DNA of 43,081 nucleotides from an uncultured Eubacteriales bacterium (GCA_900543915.1 UQTB01000019.1:1-43081), one strand, 5' to 3'; positions 31,644 through 40,758 are shown, counted from the first letter of the stretch. The notes: generated from the sequence alone by a model not told the origin. Program-made: numbers and translations.

Positions 31644-32981
31644 ATGGAAGAAAATATCACAGTCTGCGATCCGGGACGGAAGGAGAGTAAATTTTCTCCT
31701 TATCAAGTAAAATTGAGTTGTATCTTTATGGGGCTAGGGCAGATATTTTGCAGACAGTATATCAAGGGCGTTTTACTTATGATACTTGAAGGACTGTTTA
31801 TTTTCTTCCTGGCCGTAGCAGGGGTTAGTAATATAATCGGTCTTTTTACTTTAGGAACGGTAGAAGGGGTTCCGTTGATGGGGATTGAAGGCGATAATTC
31901 CGTGGCAATGCTGACTTGGGGGATAGTTACGATATTTTTATGCCTTCTCTTTGTACTGGCCTATTATGCTAACATTAAAGACATAATATTTACTACCGGG
32001 GAAATCAGAAAAGGAAAGAAGGTTAAAACATTTTTTGAGAGCTGTTCCGCGCTGGTCAACGGAAAATTTTATTTTCTGACGCTTACGGTTCCTCTGGTTT
32101 TCGTACTGATATTTAATATCATGCCGATCGTTTTTACGGCTACGATTGCTTTTACCGATTATAATGATTTGTCTGTGCCTCCGGAACTCATCAGTTGGGC
32201 GGGCTTAAACAGCTTTAAAATCATTTTTACGATGAGCGAGTATGTCACGACGATGGGCAAAATCCTCGCTTGGAACTTTTTGTGGGCGTTCGGTTCGACG
32301 TTTATCAACTATTTCGGAGGTTTGGGGCTGGCGTTGTTGTATAACGCGAAATGTGTCAAGTGGAAGCGTGTTTGGCGAATATTCCCCATGCTTGCTTATG
32401 CAATACCGAGCTTTATAACGCTGCGCGCTTTCAACTTTATGTTTTGTGATGCGGGACCGATTGTAGGTCTTTTAAAAGAATGGAAGTGGGTCGATAGCAA
32501 TTTTACCATCATATCATTTGACTCGAAATGGTCGATACGTCTTCTCGGATTCTTCTGCTGCGCGTGGATCAGTATTCCGTCTATCATGTTTCTGAGTACG
32601 GGGATTTTGTCCAACGCGAACAATGACATGTATGAAGCCGCGAGGTTGGACGGGGCAAACGGTTTTCAGCAATTCCTTTATTTGACGTTACCGTTTGTAT
32701 TGTTTGCGACAACCCCGATTATCATCAGTACCTTTATCGCGAACTTCAACAATTTCAGTATCTTTTATTTCCTGCGTCCGGAAGAAACGTTGGTTTCGGG
32801 ATACTTTAATGCGAACAGCGCCGATCTGCTCATTAACTGGATGTATAGATTGACAGTCGATAAAAAATTATATGCGCTCGGTTCTGCGCTGAGTTTAATT
32901 TTGTTTGCGTTCATGGCGATTTTTTCATTAATCGTATATGTAAGTTCACCTGCATATAAGAAGGAGGATACATATAAATGA
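31644..32981 (+). CDS. ABC sugar permease, MalF-like
   Basis: The protein is 445 aa with about eight membrane helices, including an N-terminal pair before the conserved core as in MalF. The EAA loop that docks the ATPase reads EAARLDGANGFQQFLYLTLP. I prefer the ATG at 31644 because GGAGAGGGG is 8 bases upstream; the frame opens with TTG at 31623. Coupled to malG by an ATGA overlap. No ABC ATPase gene is in this operon; the transporter may share a multi-sugar ATPase (MsmX type) encoded elsewhere. Confidence 0.9.
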   Translation: MEENITVCDPGRKESKFSPYQVKLSCIFMGLGQIFCRQYIKGVLLMILEGLFIFFLAVAGVSNIIGLFTLGTVEGVPLMGIEGDNSVAMLTWGIVTIFLCLLFVLAYYANIKDIIFTTGEIRKGKKVKTFFESCSALVNGKFYFLTLTVPLVFVLIFNIMPIVFTATIAFTDYNDLSVPPELISWAGLNSFKIIFTMSEYVTTMGKILAWNFLWAFGSTFINYFGGLGLALLYNAKCVKWKRVWRIFPMLAYAIPSFITLRAFNFMFCDAGPIVGLLKEWKWVDSNFTIISFDSKWSIRLLGFFCCAWISIPSIMFLSTGILSNANNDMYEAARLDGANGFQQFLYLTLPFVLFATTPIIISTFIANFNNFSIFYFLRPEETLVSGYFNANSADLLINWMYRLTVDKKLYALGSALSLILFAFMAIFSLIVYVSSPAYKKEDTYK

Positions 32982-33838
32982 TAAAAGCGATTAACTCGAA
33001 AAAACTTAAAATAACGCCTTCATCGGCTGTAAAAACGATCATTATCTATCTTTTGATTTTATTGATCAGTTTTTTATTTGCTTTTCCTTGTATCTGGTTG
33101 ATATTATCGGCTTTTAACGCGGAGGGGGATTTGCTGACTTTGGAGGGGTTCTTCCCTACTAAGTATAGTTTTGATACTTTTGAAAAACTTTTTACGGAAG
33201 TAAAGAAATATGATTATGTGCGTTGGTTCACAAATACCCTTTTTGTCGCCGCAGTCAGTTGCATCATTTCTACTATACTTGTCATTGCAATTTCCTATAC
33301 GATGTCACGTTATCGTTTTAAGAGCCGTAAGCAAATGATGAAAGCGACGCTTATTCTGAATATCTTTCCGAACTTTATGAATATGACGGCGTTGTTTGTA
33401 TTGATGACGCAATTTCAACTGATCAACAATCTCTGGGGGTTGATTTTGTTATACAGCAGCGGCGCTACAATGGGATTTTTGGTCCAAAAGGGCTTTTTCG
33501 ATACGATACCCGGAACGATATATGATGCGGCAACGTTGGACGGGGCGAACGATTTACGGGTTTTTATTTCAATTACGATACCTCTTGCAAAGCCGATGAT
33601 CGTATATACGGCGTTGACGGCGTTCGTATGGCCGTGGGCGGATTTTATGCTGCCGAGTATGTTACTTATAGATAAGTCATCTTGGACGGTTGCGGTCGGA
33701 TTGAATAAGCTAAATGAAAGCGAGTTTTCAATTTTTGCGGCCGGTGCTATATTTGTTGCGGTTCCTATAGTTGCATTGTATATTGCACTTTCAAAATATC
33801 TTATTCAAGGCGGAGCAGCAGGAGCGGTAAAGGAGTAA
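32978..33838 (+). CDS. ABC sugar permease, MalG-like
   Basis: The protein is 286 aa with six membrane helices. The EAA loop is DAATLDGANDLRVFISITIPLAKP. It pairs with the MalF-like protein to form the import channel. The start overlaps the previous stop (ATGA) and the stop overlaps the next start (TAATG), so the whole stretch is one translationally coupled unit. Confidence 0.93.
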   Translation: MIKAINSKKLKITPSSAVKTIIIYLLILLISFLFAFPCIWLILSAFNAEGDLLTLEGFFPTKYSFDTFEKLFTEVKKYDYVRWFTNTLFVAAVSCIISTILVIAISYTMSRYRFKSRKQMMKATLILNIFPNFMNMTALFVLMTQFQLINNLWGLILLYSSGATMGFLVQKGFFDTIPGTIYDAATLDGANDLRVFISITIPLAKPMIVYTALTAFVWPWADFMLPSMLLIDKSSWTVAVGLNKLNESEFSIFAAGAIFVAVPIVALYIALSKYLIQGGAAGAVKE

Positions 33839-36090
33839 TGATGGAAAAAGAGAAGTTTTTAGAAGAGTTGCGGAAAATCGAAACTGGTAGGAAAGATACA
33901 ACGCAGTTATATAACGCAATATCGTTGCTCGCAATGAAATATATACAGGTAAGCGAAAAGCCGAATCGTTGCGCGTCGTATCTTTCCATAGAGTTTCTGA
34001 TCGGCAGAGTATTTTATAATAATTTGCTGGAACTCGGCGTATTGCAGGAAGTATCGGAGATCCTCAAAGAAAAGGGTGTAAACATCGCCCTTTTCGAGGA
34101 AATCGAAGACGCGGCTCTCGGCAACGGCGGCTTGGGCAGGCTCGCCGCCTGCTATATGGATTCGGGTGCTGCGGTCGGTATCCCGCTGTACGGTTACGGC
34201 ATCCGCTATAAGTACGGTCTGTTCCGCCAAAAGTTCGAGGACGGATTCCAGAAAGAAATCCCCGACGATTGGCAGAGATTCGGCGATCCGTGGAGCATCC
34301 GGAAAGAGGAAGAAAAGCAAATCGTTCGTTTTGCAGATATGGAAGTCAATGCCGTTCCCTACGATATGCCGATTATCGGAAAACGCGTAAATGTTTTACG
34401 GCTGTATCAAGCGGAGGGAAGCAAAGAGGCAGAAAAAATCAGCGGCGTTTTATACCCGCCCGACGATACGGAAGAAGGAAAGCTATTGCGCATACGGCAG
34501 GAATATTTCCTTTCTGCGGCAGCAGTGGGAGATATTGTCCGCGAATACGAAAGACGGCACGGAAACGATTATAAGTATTTTGCGGAGGAAAACAGCATAC
34601 AGCTTAACGACACGCATCCCGTGTTCGCTATTCCCGAACTGATTCGGGTATTGAAAGAGAAAGGGGTATCTTATCTTTCGGCGTTGAAGATCGCAAAACA
34701 GGTGTTCAATTATACGAACCATACGATTTTGCCTGAAGCATTAGAACATTGGGCCGTTCGGCTGCTGAAAAAGATATTGCCGGAAATATCGGAGATATTG
34801 CTGTCGATAAACAGTTCTGCGCGTTGGCGTCACAGAAAAGAGGGATATACGCCGCAGGAGAGCGCGGCAACGTCGATCTACATACATTCCCGCCGAGCCT
34901 TTTCCATGGCGAATACTGCCGTATTCGTCGCTAATAAGATAAACGGCGTGGCGGAGATCCATTCGGAAATCATCAAACGGGATTTGTTTGCTGCAGAATA
35001 TGCGCATCATCCCGAAAAATTCGAGAACGTGACGAACGGCGTAACGCAGAGGCGTTGGCTGGAACTTGCCAATCCCGAATTGTCGGAATTGATAGATAAA
35101 CAAATCGGGCGGGATTGGAGAGAGCATTTCGAGGAATTGGGTAAACTGAATGCCTATACTGCCAACGAAGAAACGCTTTCGGAGTTTATTCAAGTCAAAG
35201 GAAAGAAAAAAGAGCAGTTATTCCGATACATCGAAAAAACGGAAGGAGTCAAAATCGACGGAGAGAGGATATTATACGCGCAGGTTAAACGCCTGCACGA
35301 ATATAAGCGGCAGCTGATGACGGCATTCGCTTTGCTCCGCCTGTATTACGATTTGAAAGATGGTAAGCTCAAAGATTTCACGCCTTCGGTATTTCTGTTC
35401 GGAGCCAAGAGCGCGCCGTCATATTTCCGCGCGAAAGGCATTATCAAATACATAAACGAGATCATAAAGCTGATCAATGCCGATCCCGAAACGAACGGCA
35501 GACTGACGGGAGTATTCGTGACGGAATATAACGTGTCGTATGCGGAGAAAATCGTAGCGGCTACGGACGTATCGTTGCAGGTCTCGACGGCAGGGCTGGA
35601 AGCGAGCGGAACGGGCAATATGAAGTTTATGATGAACGGAGCGGTCACGCTCGGCACGATGGACGGAGCGAACATAGAGATCGTTGAAAAAGCGGGCGAA
35701 GAAAATAATTATATTTTCGGTGCGCGGGTGGAAGAAATAGAAAAACTCCGAAATGGCGGATATGATCCGAATAGCTATCTGAAAGAACACCCTGAATGGA
35801 ACAAGGTCGTAAAAACTTTGATCGACGGAACTTTCTCGGATAAAGGATTTGGGTGTTTTCAGGAACTATATAATGCTTTAACGATAGGTGCATCTTGGCA
35901 TAAACCCGATCACTACTTTATATTCAGAGATTTGGAGGAGTATTATCAAACCATATTACAATCGAATTATGATTATAAAAACAGGAAAGGTTTTGCGCAA
36001 AAACAGTTTAAAAATGTAGCGAACTCGTTTCATTTTTCTTCTGACCGTTCAATCCTTGAATATGCAGAAAAAATTTGGAATTTGTTTTAA
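33838..36090 (+). CDS. glgP: Glycogen/maltodextrin phosphorylase
   Basis: The protein is 750 aa, somewhat shorter than the usual 800 or so. It releases glucose 1-phosphate from alpha-1,4-glucans in the cytoplasm, which saves ATP. Family signatures: ALGNGGLGRLAACYMDS, IQLNDTHPVFAIPEL, KRLHEYKRQLM, and the PLP lysine in EASGTGNMKFMMNGA. Two consecutive ATGs exist (33838 and 33841); AAGGAG is 2 or 5 bases away, so the second may be the real start. It follows malG without a gap. Together with the glucanotransferase it processes the sugars brought in by the ABC system. Confidence 0.95.
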   Translation: MMEKEKFLEELRKIETGRKDTTQLYNAISLLAMKYIQVSEKPNRCASYLSIEFLIGRVFYNNLLELGVLQEVSEILKEKGVNIALFEEIEDAALGNGGLGRLAACYMDSGAAVGIPLYGYGIRYKYGLFRQKFEDGFQKEIPDDWQRFGDPWSIRKEEEKQIVRFADMEVNAVPYDMPIIGKRVNVLRLYQAEGSKEAEKISGVLYPPDDTEEGKLLRIRQEYFLSAAAVGDIVREYERRHGNDYKYFAEENSIQLNDTHPVFAIPELIRVLKEKGVSYLSALKIAKQVFNYTNHTILPEALEHWAVRLLKKILPEISEILLSINSSARWRHRKEGYTPQESAATSIYIHSRRAFSMANTAVFVANKINGVAEIHSEIIKRDLFAAEYAHHPEKFENVTNGVTQRRWLELANPELSELIDKQIGRDWREHFEELGKLNAYTANEETLSEFIQVKGKKKEQLFRYIEKTEGVKIDGERILYAQVKRLHEYKRQLMTAFALLRLYYDLKDGKLKDFTPSVFLFGAKSAPSYFRAKGIIKYINEIIKLINADPETNGRLTGVFVTEYNVSYAEKIVAATDVSLQVSTAGLEASGTGNMKFMMNGAVTLGTMDGANIEIVEKAGEENNYIFGARVEEIEKLRNGGYDPNSYLKEHPEWNKVVKTLIDGTFSDKGFGCFQELYNALTIGASWHKPDHYFIFRDLEEYYQTILQSNYDYKNRKGFAQKQFKNVANSFHFSSDRSILEYAEKIWNLF

Positions 36091-36105
36091 TAACGTGAAA
36101 AAAGA

Positions 36106-36136
36106 CGCAAGGCCAATATGCTTTGCGCTTTTTTTT
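36106..36136 (+). terminator. Terminator between glgP and malQ
   Basis: CGCAAGGC/GCTTTGCG (one G-T pair) around CAATAT, followed by eight T. It lies just before the malQ ribosome site and probably lowers malQ expression relative to the operon. Confidence 0.75.
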
Positions 36137-36150
36137 ATAAGGGGAATATA

Positions 36151-37680
36151 ATGAAAAATCAAAATAATCGTGCCACAGGAATTTTATTGCACATATCTTC
36201 TTTGCCCAACAAGTATGGTATCGGAACATTCGGAAAGTCAGCCTATGAGTTTGTGGATCTTTTATTTGATTGCGGAATAAGTTATTGGCAGGTATTGCCG
36301 CTCGTTCAGACAAGTTACGGGGATTCTCCGTATCAGTCTGCATACAGCGGATCGGGCAACCCGTATTTTATAGACCTTGAATTTTTAGTTGAAGAAGGCT
36401 TACTGAGAAAGTCGGAATTGTCGGCTTGCCGAAATACAAAATCGAAAATTGACTATGCGTTTCTGTATCAAAATAAATACGCCGTTTTACGCCGAGCATT
36501 TGGGAGCTTTGACGTGAGCAGCGAGGACTTCGTGGCGTTTGTCAAGACGGAGAGATTTGACGGCTATGCTTTATTTATGGCGATTAAAGAAAAGTTCGGA
36601 GGGGTATCTTTTGATCAATGGCCGAACGAATTTAAATTTGCCAAGAAGAGGAGCTTGGAAAAATTTAGGCGAGAAAATGAGCAGGAATATCTGTTTTGGC
36701 AGTTTCTGCAATATGAGTTTTCCAAACAATGGAAAGCATTGAAATCGTATGCAAATCAAAAGGGCGTTTTTATAATAGGTGATATTCCGCTATATGTCGC
36801 ATACGACAGTGCGGATGTTTGGTTGAATCCGAAATTGTTCAAATTAAACGCAGACCGCGGTTTGAAAAAGGTAGCGGGAGTTCCGCCCGACTATTTTTCT
36901 GCAACGGGACAGCTTTGGGGAAATCCCGTCTATAATTGGTCAGTCCATAAAAAAGACGGTTATATATGGTGGACAGAACGATTCCGTCAGGCATTTGAGT
37001 GGTACGATGTAGTGAGAGTGGATCACTTCCGCGGTTTTGATCGTTATTATGAAATCGATGCGGGAGAAGAGACAGCAATCAAAGGGAAATGGAAACAAGG
37101 CCCGAAATATGAACTGTTTCAAACCGTGGAAAACAAATTAGGTAAATTAAATATCATAGCGGAAGATCTCGGTTCTCTCGATAAAGGCGTTTATCGTCTT
37201 ATGGACGAAACAGGGTATCCCGGAATGAAAGTGTTGGAATTTGCATTTGACGGAAATAAAAATAATCCGTATTTACCGAAGAATATAAAAGAAAATTCTG
37301 TCTGTTACACGGGAACGCACGACAACGATACTTTATTGGGCTATATAAATAAGTTAAAAGGCAGGGAACTCCGAAATTTCAAAAACAGTTTAGAGGAAGC
37401 GCTAAAAGATGCGGATATAGCTTATCCATTGCAGAATAAAAAGGAAATGGCACAAGCAATATTGTATCTCACGATGAAAAGCAAAGCGTTTCTTGCCGTA
37501 TTGCCGATACAGGATATTTTATTACTTGATAGCCGATCGCGTATGAATATACCGTCAACGACGAGTGGTAATTGGCGATTCAAATTAAAGCATATACCGA
37601 ATGAACAAGATATGTCTGACTTTTGTAGAACATTAAAATTTTATGAGAGAAATAAGGATTATTTAAATCGTTCGGAATAA
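36151..37680 (+). CDS. malQ: 4-alpha-glucanotransferase
   Basis: The protein is 509 aa, GH77. It joins short maltodextrins into longer chains that the phosphorylase can use and frees glucose. Signatures: GILLHISSLPNKYGIGTFG at the start, the nucleophile region VRVDHFRGFDRYYEI, the acid/base in IIAEDLGSLDKGV, and CYTGTHDNDTLLGY. I start at 36151 because AAGGGG lies 7 bases upstream; the longer frame to 36118 would run through the terminator. Last gene of the cargo operon; the recombinase follows after 46 bases. Confidence 0.94.
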   Translation: MKNQNNRATGILLHISSLPNKYGIGTFGKSAYEFVDLLFDCGISYWQVLPLVQTSYGDSPYQSAYSGSGNPYFIDLEFLVEEGLLRKSELSACRNTKSKIDYAFLYQNKYAVLRRAFGSFDVSSEDFVAFVKTERFDGYALFMAIKEKFGGVSFDQWPNEFKFAKKRSLEKFRRENEQEYLFWQFLQYEFSKQWKALKSYANQKGVFIIGDIPLYVAYDSADVWLNPKLFKLNADRGLKKVAGVPPDYFSATGQLWGNPVYNWSVHKKDGYIWWTERFRQAFEWYDVVRVDHFRGFDRYYEIDAGEETAIKGKWKQGPKYELFQTVENKLGKLNIIAEDLGSLDKGVYRLMDETGYPGMKVLEFAFDGNKNNPYLPKNIKENSVCYTGTHDNDTLLGYINKLKGRELRNFKNSLEEALKDADIAYPLQNKKEMAQAILYLTMKSKAFLAVLPIQDILLLDSRSRMNIPSTTSGNWRFKLKHIPNEQDMSDFCRTLKFYERNKDYLNRSE

Positions 37681-37726
37681 CATACAGAAGATATAAGTTA
37701 AAAACCACTAAAAATGGAGAATATTT

Positions 37727-39115
37727 ATGTCAGAAGCATTAGAAATAAAGGAACCAAAAGCAGTAAAGAGCAGAACATATATCCGTTATTGGCAAGCTGA
37801 AGGCGAAAGTATCAAAACTTCGAAAAGAATTAAAGATGCTCACGGTCAGGCTGTTGAACAAGGAAAGTGGCGGGGTGGGCATCCGCCTTACGGATATAGA
37901 ACGGTCAGTAAAGGTACTTTGAACGGAAAAGGTCGTCCGATATTTGACGTAGAAATTGATTCCGAAGCAGCCGAGGTGGTTAGAACTATTTTCAGGCTGT
38001 ACCGAGAGCATTACGCATTTAAGGGGATAGCTAAATACCTCAATGACAATGAGATTCCCACGACAACCGGGGCTCTTTGGTCGTGGACTCAAATAGAAGA
38101 TATTTTGCATAATAAATTATATATCGGCATTTATGAGTTGGGGAAAAAAGCCAAAAAGATAAGAGCAGTTTCTCCGGTAATGCCGCACTTGGTAATCATT
38201 TCCGAAGAGGAATTTTACGAGGTGCAAGAGCTGATTAAGAAAAATACGAAGGTCCCTAACAGAGGTCGACCGACGATTCGCGGCGCAAGTCTTTTAAGCG
38301 GGTTGCTTTATTGTGAATGCGGAAGAAAATATACTAGCCAATCTTATAGACATCTGAATAAACGGAAGGACGGAACGACTTGGCTTTACGAACTCCATAC
38401 ATATCGTTGCGGCGCGTTTAGAACGCCCAAGATAGGGCAATGCAATAAGTTGCCTATTAAAGCCGATATGTTAGATAACTTAGTCGTTCGCGATGCGAAG
38501 AACTTCATCACTACGGCGGACTTCGAGAAACTTTTACACTCTGACGATGACTGTCTACAGGAAAGAGAAGTTATGCTGTCCGAGCAGTTAAAACGCATCT
38601 CGAAAGAAAAAACACAGTTAGAAAAAGAATTGCATAAACTTAGCGATGAAGTTTGTAAAGTGATTATGGGCGAAAGTCAATGGTCGCAAAGCGTACTTTC
38701 AAAGCTGATAGACTCAAAAGAGCAGGAGTTATCCGATATCGTAAAAAAGCAAGAAGAGGTCGGAATTAAGTTGAAAGAACTGTCCGCATATTTGGCGGAA
38801 AGAAAGGCTAATTTTTCGGAGCTGAACAATTGGGCGGAGCGGTTTGATATCCAAGATATTCCTGCAAAAAAAGCAATGTTGATCAATGCGATTGACCGTA
38901 TTACCGTTTTCGATGATAAAGTAACGGTTAAATATAAGTTTAAGTGCAATTATCTCCGAGGAGGAGCAAAATTTGATATTGATAACGATAAAGCTGTGGG
39001 TGAAGTTCCCTCAGGGGTATTTCCATGCTTAACGGTTGTACAAGGTATGTCCCAGCCGAGCGGGGAGACATCATCTTCATCGGCTCCACGACCGAAAATC
39101 CCTATGCCTCCATGA
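37727..39115 (+). CDS. Large serine recombinase lacking its catalytic domain
   Basis: The frame codes for 462 aa. It holds the recombinase domain (AEGESIKTSKRIKDAHGQAV, GKWRGGHPPYGYRTV), a zinc ribbon with C196, C198, C228 and C239, and a coiled coil (about 270-350). These bind att DNA in large serine integrases. The N-terminal resolvase domain (about 140 residues, with the active Ser) is absent; the first 20 residues look foreign. GGAG stands before the ATG, so the protein may be made but should not recombine alone. After Pro444 the frame crosses attR and the last 18 residues are host rarA DNA in another frame. In the circular form the frame would instead continue into the winged-helix repeats. 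Confidence 0.88.
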   Translation: MSEALEIKEPKAVKSRTYIRYWQAEGESIKTSKRIKDAHGQAVEQGKWRGGHPPYGYRTVSKGTLNGKGRPIFDVEIDSEAAEVVRTIFRLYREHYAFKGIAKYLNDNEIPTTTGALWSWTQIEDILHNKLYIGIYELGKKAKKIRAVSPVMPHLVIISEEEFYEVQELIKKNTKVPNRGRPTIRGASLLSGLLYCECGRKYTSQSYRHLNKRKDGTTWLYELHTYRCGAFRTPKIGQCNKLPIKADMLDNLVVRDAKNFITTADFEKLLHSDDDCLQEREVMLSEQLKRISKEKTQLEKELHKLSDEVCKVIMGESQWSQSVLSKLIDSKEQELSDIVKKQEEVGIKLKELSAYLAERKANFSELNNWAERFDIQDIPAKKAMLINAIDRITVFDDKVTVKYKFKCNYLRGGAKFDIDNDKAVGEVPSGVFPCLTVVQGMSQPSGETSSSSAPRPKIPMPP

Positions 39116-39993
39116 CGCCCGCCATCGTCTCCCGCTGCCGGGTGTTTGAGTTGAAGCGCCTGTCCGAGGAGAATATCATGACGGCGCTCCGCCGCGCGCT
39201 CGCGGACGAGACGCGGGGACTCGGAAAATACAAAACAGCCGTCTCGGAAGAGGCGCTCCGTCATATCGCGCGGATGAGCGCGGGCGATATGCGCATCGCG
39301 TACAACGCGCTGGAACTCGCCGTTCTCACAACGCCGCCCGCTCCGACGGGGGAAATCGTCGTCACGCTGAAGGACGCGGAAGAGTCCATTCAGCAGAAGG
39401 CGCTGTCCTTCGACGAACAGCTCTATTACGATATGCTGTCCGCCTTCTGCAAGAGCCTCAGGGGCAGCGACGCAAACGCCGCGCTCTACTATATGGAACG
39501 GCTGATCGCCGGCGGCTGCGATCCCATGCTGCTCGCGCGGCGGCTGGTCGTCCATTCCTCGGAAGACGTGGGCATGGCGGATCCGCAGGCGCTCGTCGTC
39601 TCGGTCGCCGCAATGACCGCGCTCGAAAAGATCGGCCTTCCCGAAGGGCGGATTCCGCTCGCTCACGCGGTGATTTACGTCTGCATGGCGGAAAAGTCCA
39701 ACTCGACCGTAATCGCGCTCGAACGGGCAGAGCAGGACGCCCGCATGCTGCGGGACGACGCCGTGCCCGCGCACCTGAAAAACGCCGTTTACGGCGGGAA
39801 GGAGGACAGGGAAAACGCCCGCCGCTACCGTTACCCGCACGATTTCGGCGGGTACGTAGAGCAGCAATATCTGCCGGACGCGCTGAAAGACAGAGTCTAT
39901 TACGAACCGAAGAACAACGGCTACGAGGCCTCTCCCGCCGTCAAAGTCCGCGCGAAAAAGCAGGGGAGCGGCGAATCGCAAACGCGCAGTTGA
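39025..39993 (+). pseudogene. rarA: rarA (mgsA), 3' part, split by the element
   Basis: Host sequence begins at 39058 (ERGDIIFIGSTTENPY) and runs to the normal end of RarA, with IVSRCRVFELKRL, LSAFCKSLRGSDANAALYY, SSEDVGMADPQALV and YRYPHDFGGYVEQQYLPDAL. An in-frame ATG at 39025 lies inside the element with CAGGGG 9 bases upstream, so a 322-aa C-terminal fragment might still be made. It lacks Walker A and B and should not hydrolyse ATP. High GC content, like the host flank. Confidence 0.93.
39036..39071. other. attR of the rarA element
   Basis: The element arm TTGTACAAGGTA (39036-39047), a 10-bp spacer TGTCCCAGCC, the central GA (39058-39059), then host GCGGGGAGACATC. It mirrors attL around the dinucleotide. 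Confidence 0.85.
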
Positions 39994-40063
39994 AACCGCC
40001 GTAATAAATGACATACTAAAAATAACGCAACCGGAAAAGACGGCGGAATTGATTTGGAAATCG

Positions 40064-40090
40064 AAAAGGACGCGGAGATCGCGTCCTTTT
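40064..40090. terminator. Bidirectional terminator between rarA and the HD gene
   Basis: An 11-bp stem AAAAGGACGCG/CGCGTCCTTTT with loop GAGAT. Confidence 0.85.
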
Positions 40091-40154
40091 GGTTTCATCC
40101 GGAAGAGCGTTTTTTGAAATATCCTGCTTTCCGCTTTTATGCTGTTTTTCTCCT

Positions 40155-40748
40155 TCAGCGTTCTTTGATCAGCCCGCTCTTCAACGCGTCGTTCACGCAC
40201 GCCTCCGCATACGAAAACACGTCCGGGAAATATTCTTTTACGGGCGCTTCCCGCTCCAGAATCTTCTCTGCCGTCACGGCGCTCTGGTGCCAGGTGTGAA
40301 AGTCGGTCGCCGCGTTCAGCAAAAAGGGCTGCATGCGGTCGAGCGCGTTGGCGAATTTCGCCTCGTTCGTCTCGTTTTGTTCAAATTCCTCCCAGTAAGC
40401 GTGGAATTCTCTTTCCTGTTCGGGCGGGAGCAGGGCGAACAGCCTGTCCGCGGCGGCGCGTTCCCGCTGTTCCTTGTCGCGGTAGCCCGCTTCGTCGTAG
40501 CAGAAGGTGTCGCCCGCATAGACTTCCACCAGGTCGTGCGTCAGGCACAGGCGCACCGTGCGGTCGATATCCGTCCCGCGGGGCGCGTATTCGGCGAGCG
40601 TGATCGCATACAGGCAGAGATGCCAGCTGTGTTCGGCGTCCGTTTCTCCCCGCCTGGAGCCGTCCGCAATCACGTTGCGGCGGTAAATACTCTTCATCCT
40701 GTCGATCACAGAGAGAAATTCCAGTTGTTTTTTCAGCCGTTCGTCCAT
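40155..40748 (-). CDS. HD-domain phosphohydrolase, HDDC2/YfbR-like
   Basis: The protein is 197 aa. HD motifs are plain: DAEHSWHL (first His), THDLVEVYAGDT (His-Asp pair) and NALDRMQP (last Asp). These proteins are metal-dependent nucleotidases; HDDC2 relatives act on deoxyribonucleoside 5'-monophosphates. The ribosome site AGGAGA overlaps the stop codon of the preceding yfbR-like gene, 10 bases away, so the two HD proteins are coupled. Confidence 0.87.
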   Translation of the reverse strand: MDERLKKQLEFLSVIDRMKSIYRRNVIADGSRRGETDAEHSWHLCLYAITLAEYAPRGTDIDRTVRLCLTHDLVEVYAGDTFCYDEAGYRDKEQRERAAADRLFALLPPEQEREFHAYWEEFEQNETNEAKFANALDRMQPFLLNAATDFHTWHQSAVTAEKILEREAPVKEYFPDVFSYAEACVNDALKSGLIKER

Positions 40749-40758
40749 GCGCTTTCTC

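Larger units (their letters stand above)
20760..39059. mobile_element. 18.3-kb integrative element inserted in rarA
   Basis: The ends are set by three agreeing facts: the host rarA frame is restored exactly when 20759 is joined to 39058; both junctions share GA at the crossover; and a 12-bp inverted repeat lies 10 bp inside each end. This is the symmetry of a large serine integrase attP, and a serine recombinase gene sits at the right end. Base composition is clearly AT-richer than the host flanks. Contents from left: tandem winged-helix gene, complete rarA homologue, a zone of gene fragments, a maltodextrin utilisation operon with its regulator, and the recombinase. No replication or conjugation genes are seen, so it is a small integrative (mobilisable or phage-satellite-like) element, perhaps immobile now. 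Confidence 0.9.

Noticed and set aside
39048..39060. Alternative crossover at GT in TATGTCCC
   Set aside because: It would keep the rarA frame but add two residues (VPAERGD) and place the arms asymmetrically; GA gives both the canonical protein and perfect symmetry.
38950..40200. 416-codon minus-strand frame across attR
   Set aside because: Antisense to the rarA 3' half and the recombinase tail; crosses an element junction, so it cannot be an ancestral gene.
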